Below, piece after piece: positions 44,205 to 52,496 of a stretch of DNA of 64,000 nucleotides (position 1 is the stretch's first letter; each line of letters opens with the position of its first letter). Position numbers and translations under genes: made by a program. The notes beneath the pieces were generated by a model that saw only the letters and a list, made by a program, of their open reading frames with translations, made no database searches and had not been told where the DNA came from. This DNA comes from Sideroxyarcus emersonii (GTDB lineage Bacteria > Pseudomonadota > Gammaproteobacteria > Burkholderiales > Gallionellaceae). The stretch lies in NCBI RefSeq assembly GCF_021654335.1, contig NZ_AP023423.1, positions 2,417,001 to 2,481,000 on the forward strand, given 5' to 3'.

Positions 44205-44309
44205 ATGCTTGAACCAGATGTGACAACCGGTGAAGTTATTACCATGTATATCGGTATATTCGTATTTATATTCGGCCTGGCTTTTCTTCTGATGAAGAAA
44301 CATTCCTGA
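44205..44309 (+). CDS. 34-residue single-helix microprotein, first gene of the plus arm
   Basis: MLEPDVTTGEVITMYIGIFV then FIFGLAFLLMKKHS: one membrane helix with a short acidic N-terminus and basic end. AAGGAGATACAG precedes the ATG with ideal spacing. It is followed 86 bases later by the dihaem cytochrome gene. The conservation of such tiny single-helix genes at the start of both divergent arms suggests minor oxidase subunits. Confidence 0.7.
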   Translation: MLEPDVTTGEVITMYIGIFVFIFGLAFLLMKKHS

Positions 44310-44394
44310 TCGCTTGTCGTCGGGAAAACGCAAGGTTGCAATAGTGTTGGCCCGTAATTGCTGCGGGTATTTATAAATCAAGGGGGAGGAGCAC

Positions 44395-45183
44395 ATGCGT
44401 ATGTTATCGAAATTGGCAATGGCAAGTTGCGGTGCGGTTGCCATGCTGGCTGTATCCGGCGCGAGTTTTGCCGAAGCTGGCGGTGTATCGGTCAATCTGA
44501 CCAACGGAAAAAACATTTATGAGAACGGCAAGCCCGACACAGGCGTGCCAGCTTGCGCCGTATGTCATGGCGACAAGGCCATGGGGAACGACGGCATGGG
44601 CTCCCCGAGACTGGCAAACATTGGCTATGTATATATTGTCAAGCAGCTGACCAATTTCGCTGAAGACAAGCGTATGGACACAGTCATGCAACAGATGAAT
44701 GGCATTGCAAAAGGATTGAGCGAGCAGGATCGCCGCGACCTGGCCGCATACGAAAACAGCTTCCCAAGAGCTTCCGAGCTTTCCGACCTGAATGCGCTGA
44801 AAGCCGACGGCAAAAAGATCGGCGAGGCCTATAAAGGCGAGATCCTGGTTAAATACGGTCGCAACGGGCCTGATGTCGCTGCAAAAGACAAAGTGTCCGC
44901 CTGCGTGTCGTGCCACGGATATAATGGTCGCGGCGCAGATCCGGTCTATCCGAAGATCGGTCAGCAGAAATACGTTTACCTGGTCGGCCAGCTGACCAAT
45001 TGGCGTTCGGCTTCCAGGACAAATGACCCAATGGGTCAAATGCGTGCCGTGGCACACAACCTGACCGATGACGACATCAACAACGTCGCCACCTTCCTGT
45101 CGCAAGCACCTGACAGCACCGCCGGCGATGGCATGGATGTGGACAACCAGACAGTCCTGAAGAACATCAAAGCTGTTCACTAA
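44395..45183 (+). CDS. Dihaem cytochrome c (c4-like)
   Basis: A 262-residue periplasmic protein with a signal peptide (cleaved after FAEA, ~residue 28) and two class I domains. Haem sites are C54-A-V-C-H58 and C170-V-S-C-H174, and methionine ligands are likely in MNGIAKGL and MRAVAHNLT. Cytochromes c4 donate electrons to cbb3 oxidases. Because the CcoP-like proteins here lack haem, this protein may replace the dihaem domain of CcoP; that is inference. GGGGGAGGAG precedes the ATG. Confidence 0.9.
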   Translation: MRMLSKLAMASCGAVAMLAVSGASFAEAGGVSVNLTNGKNIYENGKPDTGVPACAVCHGDKAMGNDGMGSPRLANIGYVYIVKQLTNFAEDKRMDTVMQQMNGIAKGLSEQDRRDLAAYENSFPRASELSDLNALKADGKKIGEAYKGEILVKYGRNGPDVAAKDKVSACVSCHGYNGRGADPVYPKIGQQKYVYLVGQLTNWRSASRTNDPMGQMRAVAHNLTDDDINNVATFLSQAPDSTAGDGMDVDNQTVLKNIKAVH

Positions 45184-45206
45184 GCTGTTCTGTGGTATTT
45201 TGACTC

Positions 45207-45236
45207 CCTCCGGCACCGGCCATAAGGTGCCGGAGG
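45207..45236 (+). terminator. Hairpin after the dihaem cytochrome gene
   Basis: CCTCCGGCACC (45207-45217) pairs perfectly with GGTGCCGGAGG (45226-45236), loop GGCCATAA, followed by TCTTAC. It is GC-rich with only a weak T-tail. Confidence 0.7.
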
Positions 45237-45245
45237 TCTTACAAG

Positions 45246-45279
45246 TACTGATCGAGGCCTGATCAGTATTTTTGTTTTT
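45246..45279 (+). terminator. Intrinsic terminator in tandem with the previous hairpin
   Basis: TACTGATC (45246-45253) pairs with GATCAGTA (45261-45268), followed by TTTTTGTTTTT. Together with the preceding hairpin it ends the dihaem cytochrome transcript before the next cytochrome gene. Confidence 0.85.
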
Positions 45280-45341
45280 GGGGTTTCCGATAAACGAGGA
45301 AACACCGTGCGTGGCTAGCGTTACCGCAGGATTGGAGATAG

Positions 45342-45923
45342 ATGAAAAAGGGAGAAAAGATCCTTTTTGGGATAATTGGGTTTTTGGTGGTTGTCACCAT
45401 CATCAACTTTACCGTACTGGAAGCCATTCGGCGCCACTCAGAAAAACCGTTGTTCCCGATCCTGACGCATTTCGTTTTTACGGATGAGGGCATGCATGGT
45501 TACCAGATATACCAGCAAAGAGATTGCTATACCTGTCATCGCGCGGTCGGCAGCGGCACCAGCATGGGCGTCAGCCTAGATGGCCTGGGTTCGAAACATG
45601 ATGTCGATTACTTCTACAATTTCCTGAAAAAGCCGGAATCGGTCTATGGTGCCAAAACCATGGATCATGGCGCACCACCCAAAGACGCATCGTATGTTTC
45701 CGATCTGCCGGATGCGGATCTGCGGGCCATGGCGGTTTTCCTGTCCGAACTGAAGGCCGATCAAGGCTCGTCTTCTTCGTTCGAACCTCCGCAAGGCGAC
45801 TCGAGCTTTATTAACGCGATGCTGGACATGTGGGCACCAGACGGCTGGAGAGCCCAGTACAAAGACATTCGCGAATGGATGAAATCAAAACCACAAGAGG
45901 AACAACATGACAGCAAGCATTGA
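45342..45923 (+). CDS. Membrane-anchored monohaem cytochrome c (copy B)
   Basis: A 193-residue protein with an N-terminal helix (~7-24), haem site C62-Y-T-C-H66 and a polar C-terminal extension (~140-193). The start MKKGEKILFGIIGFLVV mirrors the cytochrome at 38871, showing the pair arose by duplication. The sixth ligand is unclear; M107 or M130 are candidates. The stop overlaps the next gene by 17 bases. It probably donates to or shuttles within the oxidase complex. Confidence 0.87.
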   Translation: MKKGEKILFGIIGFLVVVTIINFTVLEAIRRHSEKPLFPILTHFVFTDEGMHGYQIYQQRDCYTCHRAVGSGTSMGVSLDGLGSKHDVDYFYNFLKKPESVYGAKTMDHGAPPKDASYVSDLPDADLRAMAVFLSELKADQGSSSSFEPPQGDSSFINAMLDMWAPDGWRAQYKDIREWMKSKPQEEQHDSKH

Positions 45924-46425
45924 GCACGATGCCACGCAACGCGCAGACTTTACCAGATACACATTGTGGTTCGTCTATGCCTGCATCATCTACAGCATCA
46001 TCGGCTTCTCCTGGGGCGCGGTAATGGGCGGCGTCCCCGCCTTCCGTTACTTCGTCGACTACAGTGCACATGGTCGTTTGATTACCCTCGCCCATGGCCA
46101 CATCAATCTGCTGGGCTGGGTCGAGATGGCGATCTTCGCCGCCTTGTACTACGTCGTTCCCAACTTGTCGCGCCGCCAGATCTACAGCGTGCGCCTGGTT
46201 AAAATCCATTTCTGGATGCATAACTTCGGCCTGATCGGCATGGTGGTCTTTTTCCTTGCTGCCGGCCTGATCGGCGGCCTCAGCACGGGCGACAATACGG
46301 AAAGCGTGGTCAAGCATTTGATGGCTTTTGTCGGCATTTTCGGAATGCTGGTACTCACCGCCAATATCATCTGGGGCTACAATCTTTACAAGACAACCAC
46401 GTCGGGATGGCAAAAACCAGCATGA
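45907..46425 (+). CDS. Half-length haem-copper oxidase subunit I-like membrane protein
   Basis: A 172-residue, four-helix protein. LAHGHINLLGW (H63 and H65), YYVVPNLSRRQIYSVRLVK and IHFWMHNFG follow the order and spacing of CcoN helices X-XI (VAHAHLALLG, KLYSLTLAN, MHFWLLLIG). It thus looks like a freestanding helix IX-XII module, keeping the HxH haem ligands but no copper site. The protein at 31218 is its paralogue. It overlaps the cytochrome c gene upstream and the thioredoxin-like gene downstream (ATGA), so it is made with them. Confidence 0.78.
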   Translation: MTASIEHDATQRADFTRYTLWFVYACIIYSIIGFSWGAVMGGVPAFRYFVDYSAHGRLITLAHGHINLLGWVEMAIFAALYYVVPNLSRRQIYSVRLVKIHFWMHNFGLIGMVVFFLAAGLIGGLSTGDNTESVVKHLMAFVGIFGMLVLTANIIWGYNLYKTTTSGWQKPA

Positions 46426-46919
46426 AAAAGTTCGGGGTTCTGTCGGCATTTTCCGGGATGTTGCTCGCAAGCCTGTTGGTGGGCTGCGAGCAGCAGCTTT
46501 CTGCAGGCTTCTCTGTAGGAATGCATGCCCCGAGCCTGCCCACCAAAACCTTGGCCGACGTGGACGGCAACCTGAGCAAGATCACGACTTACCGGCAACC
46601 GGATGCCCGCATGTACCAGTATTCGGTGGACAAGGCACTGCTGGCCGGCAAGCCTATCCTGCTTGAATTCGCCACCCCCGGACATTGCACCAATTGCGAT
46701 CAGCAGCTGCAAATGCTGAAAGGCGTGATGGACGAGTACCAGGATCGGATGATCGTCATCCACATCGATCAGTATGCCAATCCGCAGGCGTACAACGCTT
46801 ACAGGGTGATGGGCGATCCCTGGACATTCCTCATCGACAAGAATGGCGTCGTGCAATTCGAGCGCGCCGGCCGCATGCTGATCGGCGAGATGGACAGCGC
46901 AGTAAAACAGGTCTTGTAG
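46422..46919 (+). CDS. Thioredoxin-fold lipoprotein with CxxC
   Basis: A 165-residue lipoprotein: lipobox LVGC (C22), then a thioredoxin-like domain with C89-T-N-C92 in FATPGHCTNCDQQ and a cis-proline-like region DPWTFLIDKNGVVQFERAG. ATG 46422, overlapping the preceding stop, gives the signal peptide; an ATG at 46407 is also in frame. It could act like TlpA/ScoI/SenC proteins in reducing apocytochrome or CuB-site cysteines during oxidase assembly. The HxxxM metal site of true Sco was not found. Confidence 0.8.
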   Translation: MKKFGVLSAFSGMLLASLLVGCEQQLSAGFSVGMHAPSLPTKTLADVDGNLSKITTYRQPDARMYQYSVDKALLAGKPILLEFATPGHCTNCDQQLQMLKGVMDEYQDRMIVIHIDQYANPQAYNAYRVMGDPWTFLIDKNGVVQFERAGRMLIGEMDSAVKQVL

Positions 46920-46969
46920 AACAACAAGACGACCTTGTTAATACAACGATTTCTAGTGAGTTAGCGGTA

Positions 46970-47431
46970 ATGGCAGAAACGACGCAATTCGATCTGGTTC
47001 CCGATCACAAAGGCATGGTCTGGGATTTGTTGCTTTACATCCCAACCGTCGTGGCGCTCGCCTCGCTGGCAGCCAGCTTCTGGTACGGTGACGACCACAA
47101 TATGGGTTATCTGTTCTTTTTTCTGACCTGCTTCTTTTTCATCGCCGGTTTCAATCGCGTATTCAAGACGCGCTTGATGCTGTTACCTTCCGCCCCTGTT
47201 TCGATCAAGGTTGGCGATGGCACCCTGGGCCTGGTCCAGCGCAACGGGATACAGGTGAACCTGGTGAAGAACCTTCGTTACTATGCCGACTATGCGGGAA
47301 AGTCTTTTGGGATCACCGGCCTGGACGGTGCCGGAAAGCAGCTGCAATTCGTATTCCATAAAGGGCAGTTCCCGACCGCCGAGAAATTCGACTCGCTGCA
47401 GACCATCTTCAAGAACAAGTTCAATAAATAG
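46970..47431 (+). CDS. Two-helix membrane protein ending the plus arm
   Basis: A 153-residue protein from ATG 46970. Two hydrophobic segments (~20-38 and ~48-63) are followed by a soluble C-terminal domain (~75-153) of beta-rich appearance (VSIKVGDGTLGLVQRNGIQVNL). No family recognised. It lies 50 bases after the thioredoxin-like gene and converges with mog. A role in the oxidase is guessed from position only. Confidence 0.6.
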   Translation: MAETTQFDLVPDHKGMVWDLLLYIPTVVALASLAASFWYGDDHNMGYLFFFLTCFFFIAGFNRVFKTRLMLLPSAPVSIKVGDGTLGLVQRNGIQVNLVKNLRYYADYAGKSFGITGLDGAGKQLQFVFHKGQFPTAEKFDSLQTIFKNKFNK

Positions 47432-47440
47432 GCATCCCGA

Positions 47441-47986
47441 TCATCCGTTCTTGCGCACCGCATGCGCAGGACGGAAAACCTTGCATTGCTCGGGATCCGA
47501 TTCCAGGTACGCCCCCTCGATCAGGTCGATGCAATAAGGGATCGCCGGAAACACCGCATTCAGGCAGTCATCTATCGCAGAGGGCTTGCCGGGGAGATTC
47601 ACGATCAGACTCCTGCCGCGTATCCCTGCGGTTTGCCGCGACAGGATGGCGGTCGGCACAAACTTGAGAGATGCGGTCCGCATCAACTCGCCGAATCCAG
47701 GCATCATCTTCTCGCATACAGCTTCGGTCGCCTCCGGCGTGACGTCGCGCAGTGCCGGACCGGTACCGCCGGTGGTAACGATCAAGCTGCACCCTTCCCG
47801 GTCAGCCAGCTCGATCAGCGTCCGCTCGATCAGCGCCTGCTCATCCGGAATCACCCGCGCTACCGGCTGCCATGGACTGATCAGTACGCGCGACAACCAT
47901 GCCTGGATCGCCGGGCCGCCCTTGTCTTCGTATTCGCCGCGGCTGGCGCGGTCAGAAACCGTCACAATACCGATGCGCGCCGTCAT
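47441..47986 (-). CDS. mog: Molybdopterin adenylyltransferase (MogA/MoaB family)
   Basis: A 181-residue protein with IGIVTVSDRASRGEYEDKGG at the N-terminus, TTGGTGPALRDVTPEAT (nucleotide and pterin binding) and the NLPGKPSAIDDCLNAV segment. It adenylates molybdopterin before Mo insertion by MoeA. ATG 47986 overlaps the moeA stop (TGATG) and is eight bases from GGAG; an ATG at 47992 is too close to it. It is the last gene of the Moco operon. Confidence 0.93.
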   Translation of the reverse strand: MTARIGIVTVSDRASRGEYEDKGGPAIQAWLSRVLISPWQPVARVIPDEQALIERTLIELADREGCSLIVTTGGTGPALRDVTPEATEAVCEKMMPGFGELMRTASLKFVPTAILSRQTAGIRGRSLIVNLPGKPSAIDDCLNAVFPAIPYCIDLIEGAYLESDPEQCKVFRPAHAVRKNG

Positions 47987-49224
47987 CACCATTCTCCGCC
48001 CGCCTCTTCCTGATACGCTGTTCCGTCAAGCAGCTGTACTGTTACCTTGCTGTTCGCCGCCACACCGTCGCTGCCGGACGGCACCACCAGCAAACCATCG
48101 GCGCTGGCCATCGAAGACGGCATGCCACTGCCCTGGGCGCCAGTCGAAACGGCCACATAGCCGCACTCCTGCCGGTCCAATGTCACCCGGATGAATTCGG
48201 TACGTCCCGGGCGGTGCCCCACCTCCCGCCCCAGGGTCGCCTCGATGGTGCGACGATATGGGCGCGGATTTCCCATCATGCCGCGCAGCGCAGGCAGCAC
48301 GAACTGTTCAAAGCAAACCATGCTGGAGACCGGATTGCCCGGCAACCCGAAGACACAGGCATCGGCGGCGATGCCGAAAGCGACCGGATGACCGGGTTTC
48401 ATCGCCACCCGCCAGAACATCATCTGCACGCCAAGCGCTTCCAGCGTCGGCCGCACATAGTCATGCACCCCGACCGAGGTACCGCCGGAGACCAGCAGCA
48501 CATCGAACTGCAGGCCCTGCTGCAGATAGCGACGCAACTCGTCCGGATCGTCGCGCGCGATCCCCAGTAACACAGGCTCGATCCCCAAGGCCTGCACTTG
48601 CGCCATCAGGGCATGGCTATTGGAGTCGGGGATCTTGCCCGCATCGAACGGTTCGTTCAGCCCCTCCAGTTCGTCGCCGGTGGAAAGGATGGCCACTCGC
48701 GGCTGGCGATAAACCAGCACGTTGGCACGCTTCACCATCGCCAGCATGCCGATCACGCCCGGCGTGATCTCGGTTCCACGCCTTAACACCACCTCGCCAT
48801 CGCGCATGCTCTCGCCGCGCGGGCGAATATCGTTGCCGGCCTTTACGCTGCAATCGATCCGTACCCGCAGATCCGATACGGCATGCGTGTCTTCGACGCG
48901 AATCACCGCATCCGCACCCTGCGGCACCGGCGCCCCGGTCATGATGCGCGCGCACTGCCCGGCTTGCACTGTCCAGCTCGGCATGCCGCCCGCCTTGATA
49001 TCCTCAACGACTTCGAGCACTGCCGGTACCTTCGCCACATCCGCGCTGCGAATAGCAAAGCCATCCATTGCCGAAACATCATATGGCGGCTGGTCGCGGT
49101 TGGAATGTATATCCTCGGCAAGTACGCGCCCAAGCGAGCGATCCAGCCGGACAGTCTCGCTGCCGAGCAATTTCACCGATTCCATAACGCATCGCTGCGC
49201 TGCCGTCACTGTCAGGTGTTCCAC
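47986..49224 (-). CDS. moeA: Molybdopterin molybdenumtransferase
   Basis: A 412-residue MoeA with YDVSAMDGFAIRSADV near residue 49, IMTGAPVPQGADAVI near 90, LSTGDELEGL near 180, the VSGGTSVGVHDYV loop near 250 and GLPGNPVSSMVCFEQ near 310. It inserts molybdate into adenylated molybdopterin. The start is GTG at 49224 behind GGGAGAG. It lies between mobA and mog in the operon. Confidence 0.95.
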   Translation of the reverse strand: MEHLTVTAAQRCVMESVKLLGSETVRLDRSLGRVLAEDIHSNRDQPPYDVSAMDGFAIRSADVAKVPAVLEVVEDIKAGGMPSWTVQAGQCARIMTGAPVPQGADAVIRVEDTHAVSDLRVRIDCSVKAGNDIRPRGESMRDGEVVLRRGTEITPGVIGMLAMVKRANVLVYRQPRVAILSTGDELEGLNEPFDAGKIPDSNSHALMAQVQALGIEPVLLGIARDDPDELRRYLQQGLQFDVLLVSGGTSVGVHDYVRPTLEALGVQMMFWRVAMKPGHPVAFGIAADACVFGLPGNPVSSMVCFEQFVLPALRGMMGNPRPYRRTIEATLGREVGHRPGRTEFIRVTLDRQECGYVAVSTGAQGSGMPSSMASADGLLVVPSGSDGVAANSKVTVQLLDGTAYQEEAGGEW

Positions 49225-49227
49225 TGC

Positions 49228-49806
49228 CTATCTCTCCCGCGCCGCCTGCAGATCCTGCGGCGTATCCAGGTCAAAAAAACTGCGCAGTTGCGGATCCGCA
49301 TCGCGCAACTCCGCTTCGTCCACATACCGCACATCCAGCTTTTCCAGTGCACCGCGCAGGCTCCTGTCGCCCGCCGCCAGGCTTGCACGCATCGCGTCCC
49401 GCGCGCCTGCCGCATAAAAGGCAGCCAGCGGCTGCAAGTGGCCCCCGACCACCGGCACCACAGCCTGGTAGCCGCCACGCAACGCAGCGAGATGGAGGAC
49501 GATCTCCCGGGTCACGAAGGGCATGTCGCATGCAACTGCAAACACCCATGAAGTATCGGCCTCGGCCAAACCGGCGATCAAGCCGGCCAACGGCCCGCTC
49601 GCAGCCTGCGCGTCGCAAACCTGCGGCACCCCCACATCACTGCGCAGCTGGCGCACGCTGACGATAACCTTGGGGAAGACCTGCTGCATGACGGCGGTAA
49701 CGCGCTCCAGCAAGGTCTTCCCGTCCAGGATCAGCGCTGCTTTGTCCTGCCCCATGCGGCGAGAATCTCCGCCCGCCAGCACGAGCGCGGTGCAATCATC
49801 GATCAT
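49228..49806 (-). CDS. mobA: Molybdenum cofactor guanylyltransferase
   Basis: A 192-residue protein with the nucleotidyltransferase loop LAGGDSRRMGQDKA at residues ~10-23 and the metal-site motif FAVACDMPFVTREIV near 92. It attaches GMP to Mo-molybdopterin to form the MGD cofactor used by DMSO-reductase-family enzymes such as nitrate reductase. Start ATG 49806 overlaps the mobB stop. Its presence implies that the cell makes at least one bis-MGD enzyme. Confidence 0.94.
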   Translation of the reverse strand: MIDDCTALVLAGGDSRRMGQDKAALILDGKTLLERVTAVMQQVFPKVIVSVRQLRSDVGVPQVCDAQAASGPLAGLIAGLAEADTSWVFAVACDMPFVTREIVLHLAALRGGYQAVVPVVGGHLQPLAAFYAAGARDAMRASLAAGDRSLRGALEKLDVRYVDEAELRDADPQLRSFFDLDTPQDLQAARER

Positions 49807-50318
49807 CGCACAGCCCGCTGCAAAATGAAGTCGGCGATGCCAGGCACATCCTCGAGCGCGAAATGCGGCAACTGCGGATGCGCCTCATCCATGTCGGTGA
49901 CCATCGCCACCAGCCCGTCTGCGATGGCGCAGCGCGGCGGCTGGCCGCAGGCACGGCGCAATACTTCGATCTTCGCACCCGGCGCATGCGAGAAGCCTTC
50001 CGCCAGCACCAGGTCGGCTTCACCCAGGAAGCGCTGCGCCAGCTGCTCCGGCTCGCGTTGCACCTTTGCATCGGCCACCAGCTGCAGTGCATCGCGGGTG
50101 AGCAGCATGCTCATCACCGCGCCCGCCTCCTTGTAACGGTAGCTGTCCTTGCCCGGGGTATCCAGCTCCACCTTGTGGTGGGCATGCTTGATCGTGGCCA
50201 CCCGCAAGCCGCGTGCACTTAGCTCGCGTATGAGTTTTTCCACCAGCGTGGTCTTGCCGGCACCGGAATGGCCAACGATGCTGAATACCGGGACCGCTGA
50301 TCGCAAAGCTTCGCTCAT
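49803..50318 (-). CDS. mobB: Molybdopterin-guanine dinucleotide biosynthesis adaptor MobB
   Basis: A 171-residue GTP-binding protein with P-loop GHSGAGKTTLVEKLI at residues ~17-31 and the histidine-rich TIKHAHHKVELDTPGKDSYR signature. It assists MobA in cofactor guanylylation. Both ends overlap neighbouring genes (moaE and mobA), so it is tightly coupled. Confidence 0.93.
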   Translation of the reverse strand: MSEALRSAVPVFSIVGHSGAGKTTLVEKLIRELSARGLRVATIKHAHHKVELDTPGKDSYRYKEAGAVMSMLLTRDALQLVADAKVQREPEQLAQRFLGEADLVLAEGFSHAPGAKIEVLRRACGQPPRCAIADGLVAMVTDMDEAHPQLPHFALEDVPGIADFILQRAVR

Positions 50319-50740
50319 GGATGCGGTGTCACCCAGGATTCACCCTGCGGCGTGATCTCTTTCTTCCAGATTGGCACGCGCTGTTTCAGTTCGTCGATCA
50401 TCCAGCGGCAACCGTCGAACGCGGCGGCGCGGTGTTCGGCGGCGGCGGCGATGAACACGATGTTGTCGCCGGGGCCGACGGTGGTGACGCGATGCACGAT
50501 GCGCGCGTCGATGAGGCTGAAGCGGGCGATGGCTGCTGCGCGCAGCTTGTTCATCTCGGCCAGCGCCATGCTGCCGTAGGCCTCGAAGCTGATCTCATGC
50601 ACGTCGCGTCCTTCGGAAAAATCGCGGGCGCAGCCGAGGAAGGTGGCGATGCCGCCGATGCGTTGCGAGGTGGCTTTGAGGGCGGCGATTTCCTCGTCTT
50701 GCGAGAAGTCTGCTTCCTGGATGCGGACGGGTTCGTTCAT
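50315..50740 (-). CDS. moaE: Molybdopterin synthase catalytic subunit
   Basis: A 141-residue protein with GGIATFLGCARDFSEGRDV and the catalytic PIWKKEITPQGESWV, whose lysines contact the MoaD C-terminal thiocarboxylate and the pterin. It converts cyclic pyranopterin monophosphate to molybdopterin with MoaD. In this operon it is separated from moaD by a 179-bp palindromic repeat element, an unusual break between two subunits of one enzyme. Confidence 0.94.
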   Translation of the reverse strand: MNEPVRIQEADFSQDEEIAALKATSQRIGGIATFLGCARDFSEGRDVHEISFEAYGSMALAEMNKLRAAAIARFSLIDARIVHRVTTVGPGDNIVFIAAAAEHRAAAFDGCRWMIDELKQRVPIWKKEITPQGESWVTPHP

Positions 50741-50751
50741 TTAAACCTCCA

Positions 50752-50930
50752 CCGTCATTCCGGCGGTGTCAACTTTGCACTCGACTTGCCGAGTAGCAAA
50801 TTGCCTACTTTTAGTGCAGGCCGGAATCCAGATAATCAAGGAAGTTCCTGCGTAGCAGGACATCATGCGGGTTTGTCCGCTGCGCGGACTTGTTGTCTTC
50901 GCTGAATTCCGGCCTGCGCCGGAATGACGG
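50752..50930. mobile_element. MITE-like palindromic element between moaE and moaD
   Basis: A 179-bp element bounded by perfect 14-base inverted repeats: CCGTCATTCCGGCG (50752-50765) and CGCCGGAATGACGG (50917-50930). Inside are further small hairpins: ACTCG...CGAGT, TCCTGC-GTA-GCAGGA and GTCCGC-TGC-GCGGAC, and two inner copies of CCGGAAT-type ends. It encodes no plausible protein. Such non-coding, highly folded elements with CATTCCGGC ends are common as dispersed intergenic repeats in beta- and gammaproteobacteria. No clear target-site duplication was seen. Confidence 0.75.
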
Positions 50931-50954
50931 GTTTGCTGGGAATTTGGATGCATC

Positions 50955-51194
50955 TCACCCTCCCGAGAACTTCGCCATCAAGGCGATCTCGTCATTGTCA
51001 TGCAGCGCCATTTGCTTGTCGTGTACCTGATTCTGATTCACCGCAATGAAACTGACGATACTGAGCGCGCCGGGATGCTGCATGCCGATCTTGGCGGTGA
51101 TGTCGTGCAGGGTAATCCCTGGCGTGTATTCGAATTGCATCTCGCGTGTTTCTACGCGGTCGGCGACGGGGCCGAAGAACAATACCTTGATCAT
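50955..51194 (-). CDS. moaD: Molybdopterin synthase sulfur-carrier subunit
   Basis: A 79-residue ubiquitin-like protein ending in FSGG, the C-terminal Gly-Gly that is thiocarboxylated. The N-terminus [14 protein letters not shown] is typical of the family. MoeB adenylates it and it donates sulfur in molybdopterin synthesis with MoaE. The start overlaps the moaC stop by ATGA. Confidence 0.93.
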   Translation of the reverse strand: MIKVLFFGPVADRVETREMQFEYTPGITLHDITAKIGMQHPGALSIVSFIAVNQNQVHDKQMALHDNDEIALMAKFSGG

Positions 51195-51691
51195 TTACTG
51201 TCTCCGCGCTTCCACACGCCGCTCTTGCCGCCGCGTTTCTCTTCCAGCTGCACGCACTCGATGCGCATGCCACGGTCGATGGCCTTGCACATATCATAGA
51301 TGGTGAGCAGCGCGACGTTGGCTGCACATAGCGCCTCCATCTCGACACCGGTCTGGCCGACGCAACTGGCGGTGGCGACGACCTTGATACCCACGCAACC
51401 CTGCGCATCCGGCTCGACGATCTCGCTGAACTCGATTTCCACTCCCGACAGCGCGATGGAATGACACATCGGGATGATGTCCGGGGTGCGCTTGGCGGCC
51501 ATCACCGCACCGACATCGGCCACGGTCAGCACGTCACCCTTGGCGACCTGCCCGGTACGGATGCGCTCCAGGGTGGCGATCTGCATGCGCAGCACACCGC
51601 TGGCGACGGCAACGCGCTGGGTGCTGGCTTTTTCCGAGACATCGACCATGCGGGCGCGGCCAGCTTCGGAGAAATGGGTGAGCTTGTCCAT
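51191..51691 (-). CDS. moaC: Cyclic pyranopterin monophosphate synthase
   Basis: A 166-residue protein with the conserved [15 protein letters not shown] near residue 14, [16 protein letters not shown] near 75, and [20 protein letters not shown] near 115, in pieces. With MoaA it makes cPMP from GTP. The ATG at 51691 overlaps the moeB stop (TAATG); a longer in-frame extension upstream would run through the moeB coding region and is not used. Confidence 0.95.
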   Translation of the reverse strand: MDKLTHFSEAGRARMVDVSEKASTQRVAVASGVLRMQIATLERIRTGQVAKGDVLTVADVGAVMAAKRTPDIIPMCHSIALSGVEIEFSEIVEPDAQGCVGIKVVATASCVGQTGVEMEALCAANVALLTIYDMCKAIDRGMRIECVQLEEKRGGKSGVWKRGDSK

Positions 51692-52488
51692 TAGCTGTTT
51701 TCCTGTTTTACCGCGATTGCGCGGACTGAGTTTCCGCTGCAGGTGCGGCAGGCCGGATCCTTGCTCAGATTGCTGCGCAGGATGTTCATGTCCAGCGCGT
51801 TGACGGACAGCAGCTTGCCGCTCAATCCGCGCTCTATGCCGATCAGCAGCTTGAGCGCTTCTGCAGCCTGCAGTGTGCCGATGATGCCGACCAGGGGGGA
51901 GAAAACACCGGTTGTCGCACAACGCAATTCCTCCGCCTCGCTGTCCTCGGGGAACAGGCAGTTGTAACAGGGCGCATCGTCACGGCGGTAATCGAACACG
52001 GCGACCTGGCCGTGGAACTGGATGGCCGCCCCCGATACCAGCGGTTTGCGCCGGGCCAGACAGGCTCGGTTGACGGCATAACGGGTAACGAAATTATCGC
52101 TGCAATCCAGCACGACGTCGGCCTGCGCGGCAAGTTCGCGCAAAAGCGCTTCGTCGGCACGGATCGGCACAGCGACGCATTCCACCTCGGGATTGATCTC
52201 GCGCAGCGCAGCCTGTGCCGAAACGACCTTGGACTGGCCAGCCATGCCGGTGCGGTGGATGATCTGGCGTTGCAGATTGCTGAAATCCACCGTGTCGTGA
52301 TCGCACAAAGTGAGCTGGCCGACGCCGCTCGCAGCCAGGTAGAGCGCCGCGGGCGAGCCCAACCCTCCCAGGCCGATGATCAGCACGCGGCTGTCCAGCA
52401 GGCGTTGCTGTCCCTCGATGCCGATCTCCTGCAGCAGGATGTGGCGGCTATAACGCAGGAGTTGCTGGTCGTTCATTTGATTTCCCAT
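51691..52488 (-). CDS. moeB: MoaD-adenylating enzyme (MoeB/ThiF family)
   Basis: A 265-residue E1-like enzyme with the nucleotide loop [16 protein letters not shown], the [10 protein letters not shown] acidic motif and zinc-binding pairs CYNC near residue 173 and CRTC near 247. It activates the MoaD C-terminus for sulfur transfer. It starts nine bases after moaA behind GAGGA; an ATG four codons in (52476) is an alternative. ThiF- or ThiS-type activity cannot be excluded, but the operon favours MoeB. Confidence 0.92.
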   Translation of the reverse strand: MGNQMNDQQLLRYSRHILLQEIGIEGQQRLLDSRVLIIGLGGLGSPAALYLAASGVGQLTLCDHDTVDFSNLQRQIIHRTGMAGQSKVVSAQAALREINPEVECVAVPIRADEALLRELAAQADVVLDCSDNFVTRYAVNRACLARRKPLVSGAAIQFHGQVAVFDYRRDDAPCYNCLFPEDSEAEELRCATTGVFSPLVGIIGTLQAAEALKLLIGIERGLSGKLLSVNALDMNILRSNLSKDPACRTCSGNSVRAIAVKQENS

Positions 52489-52496
52489 GCGTATCC

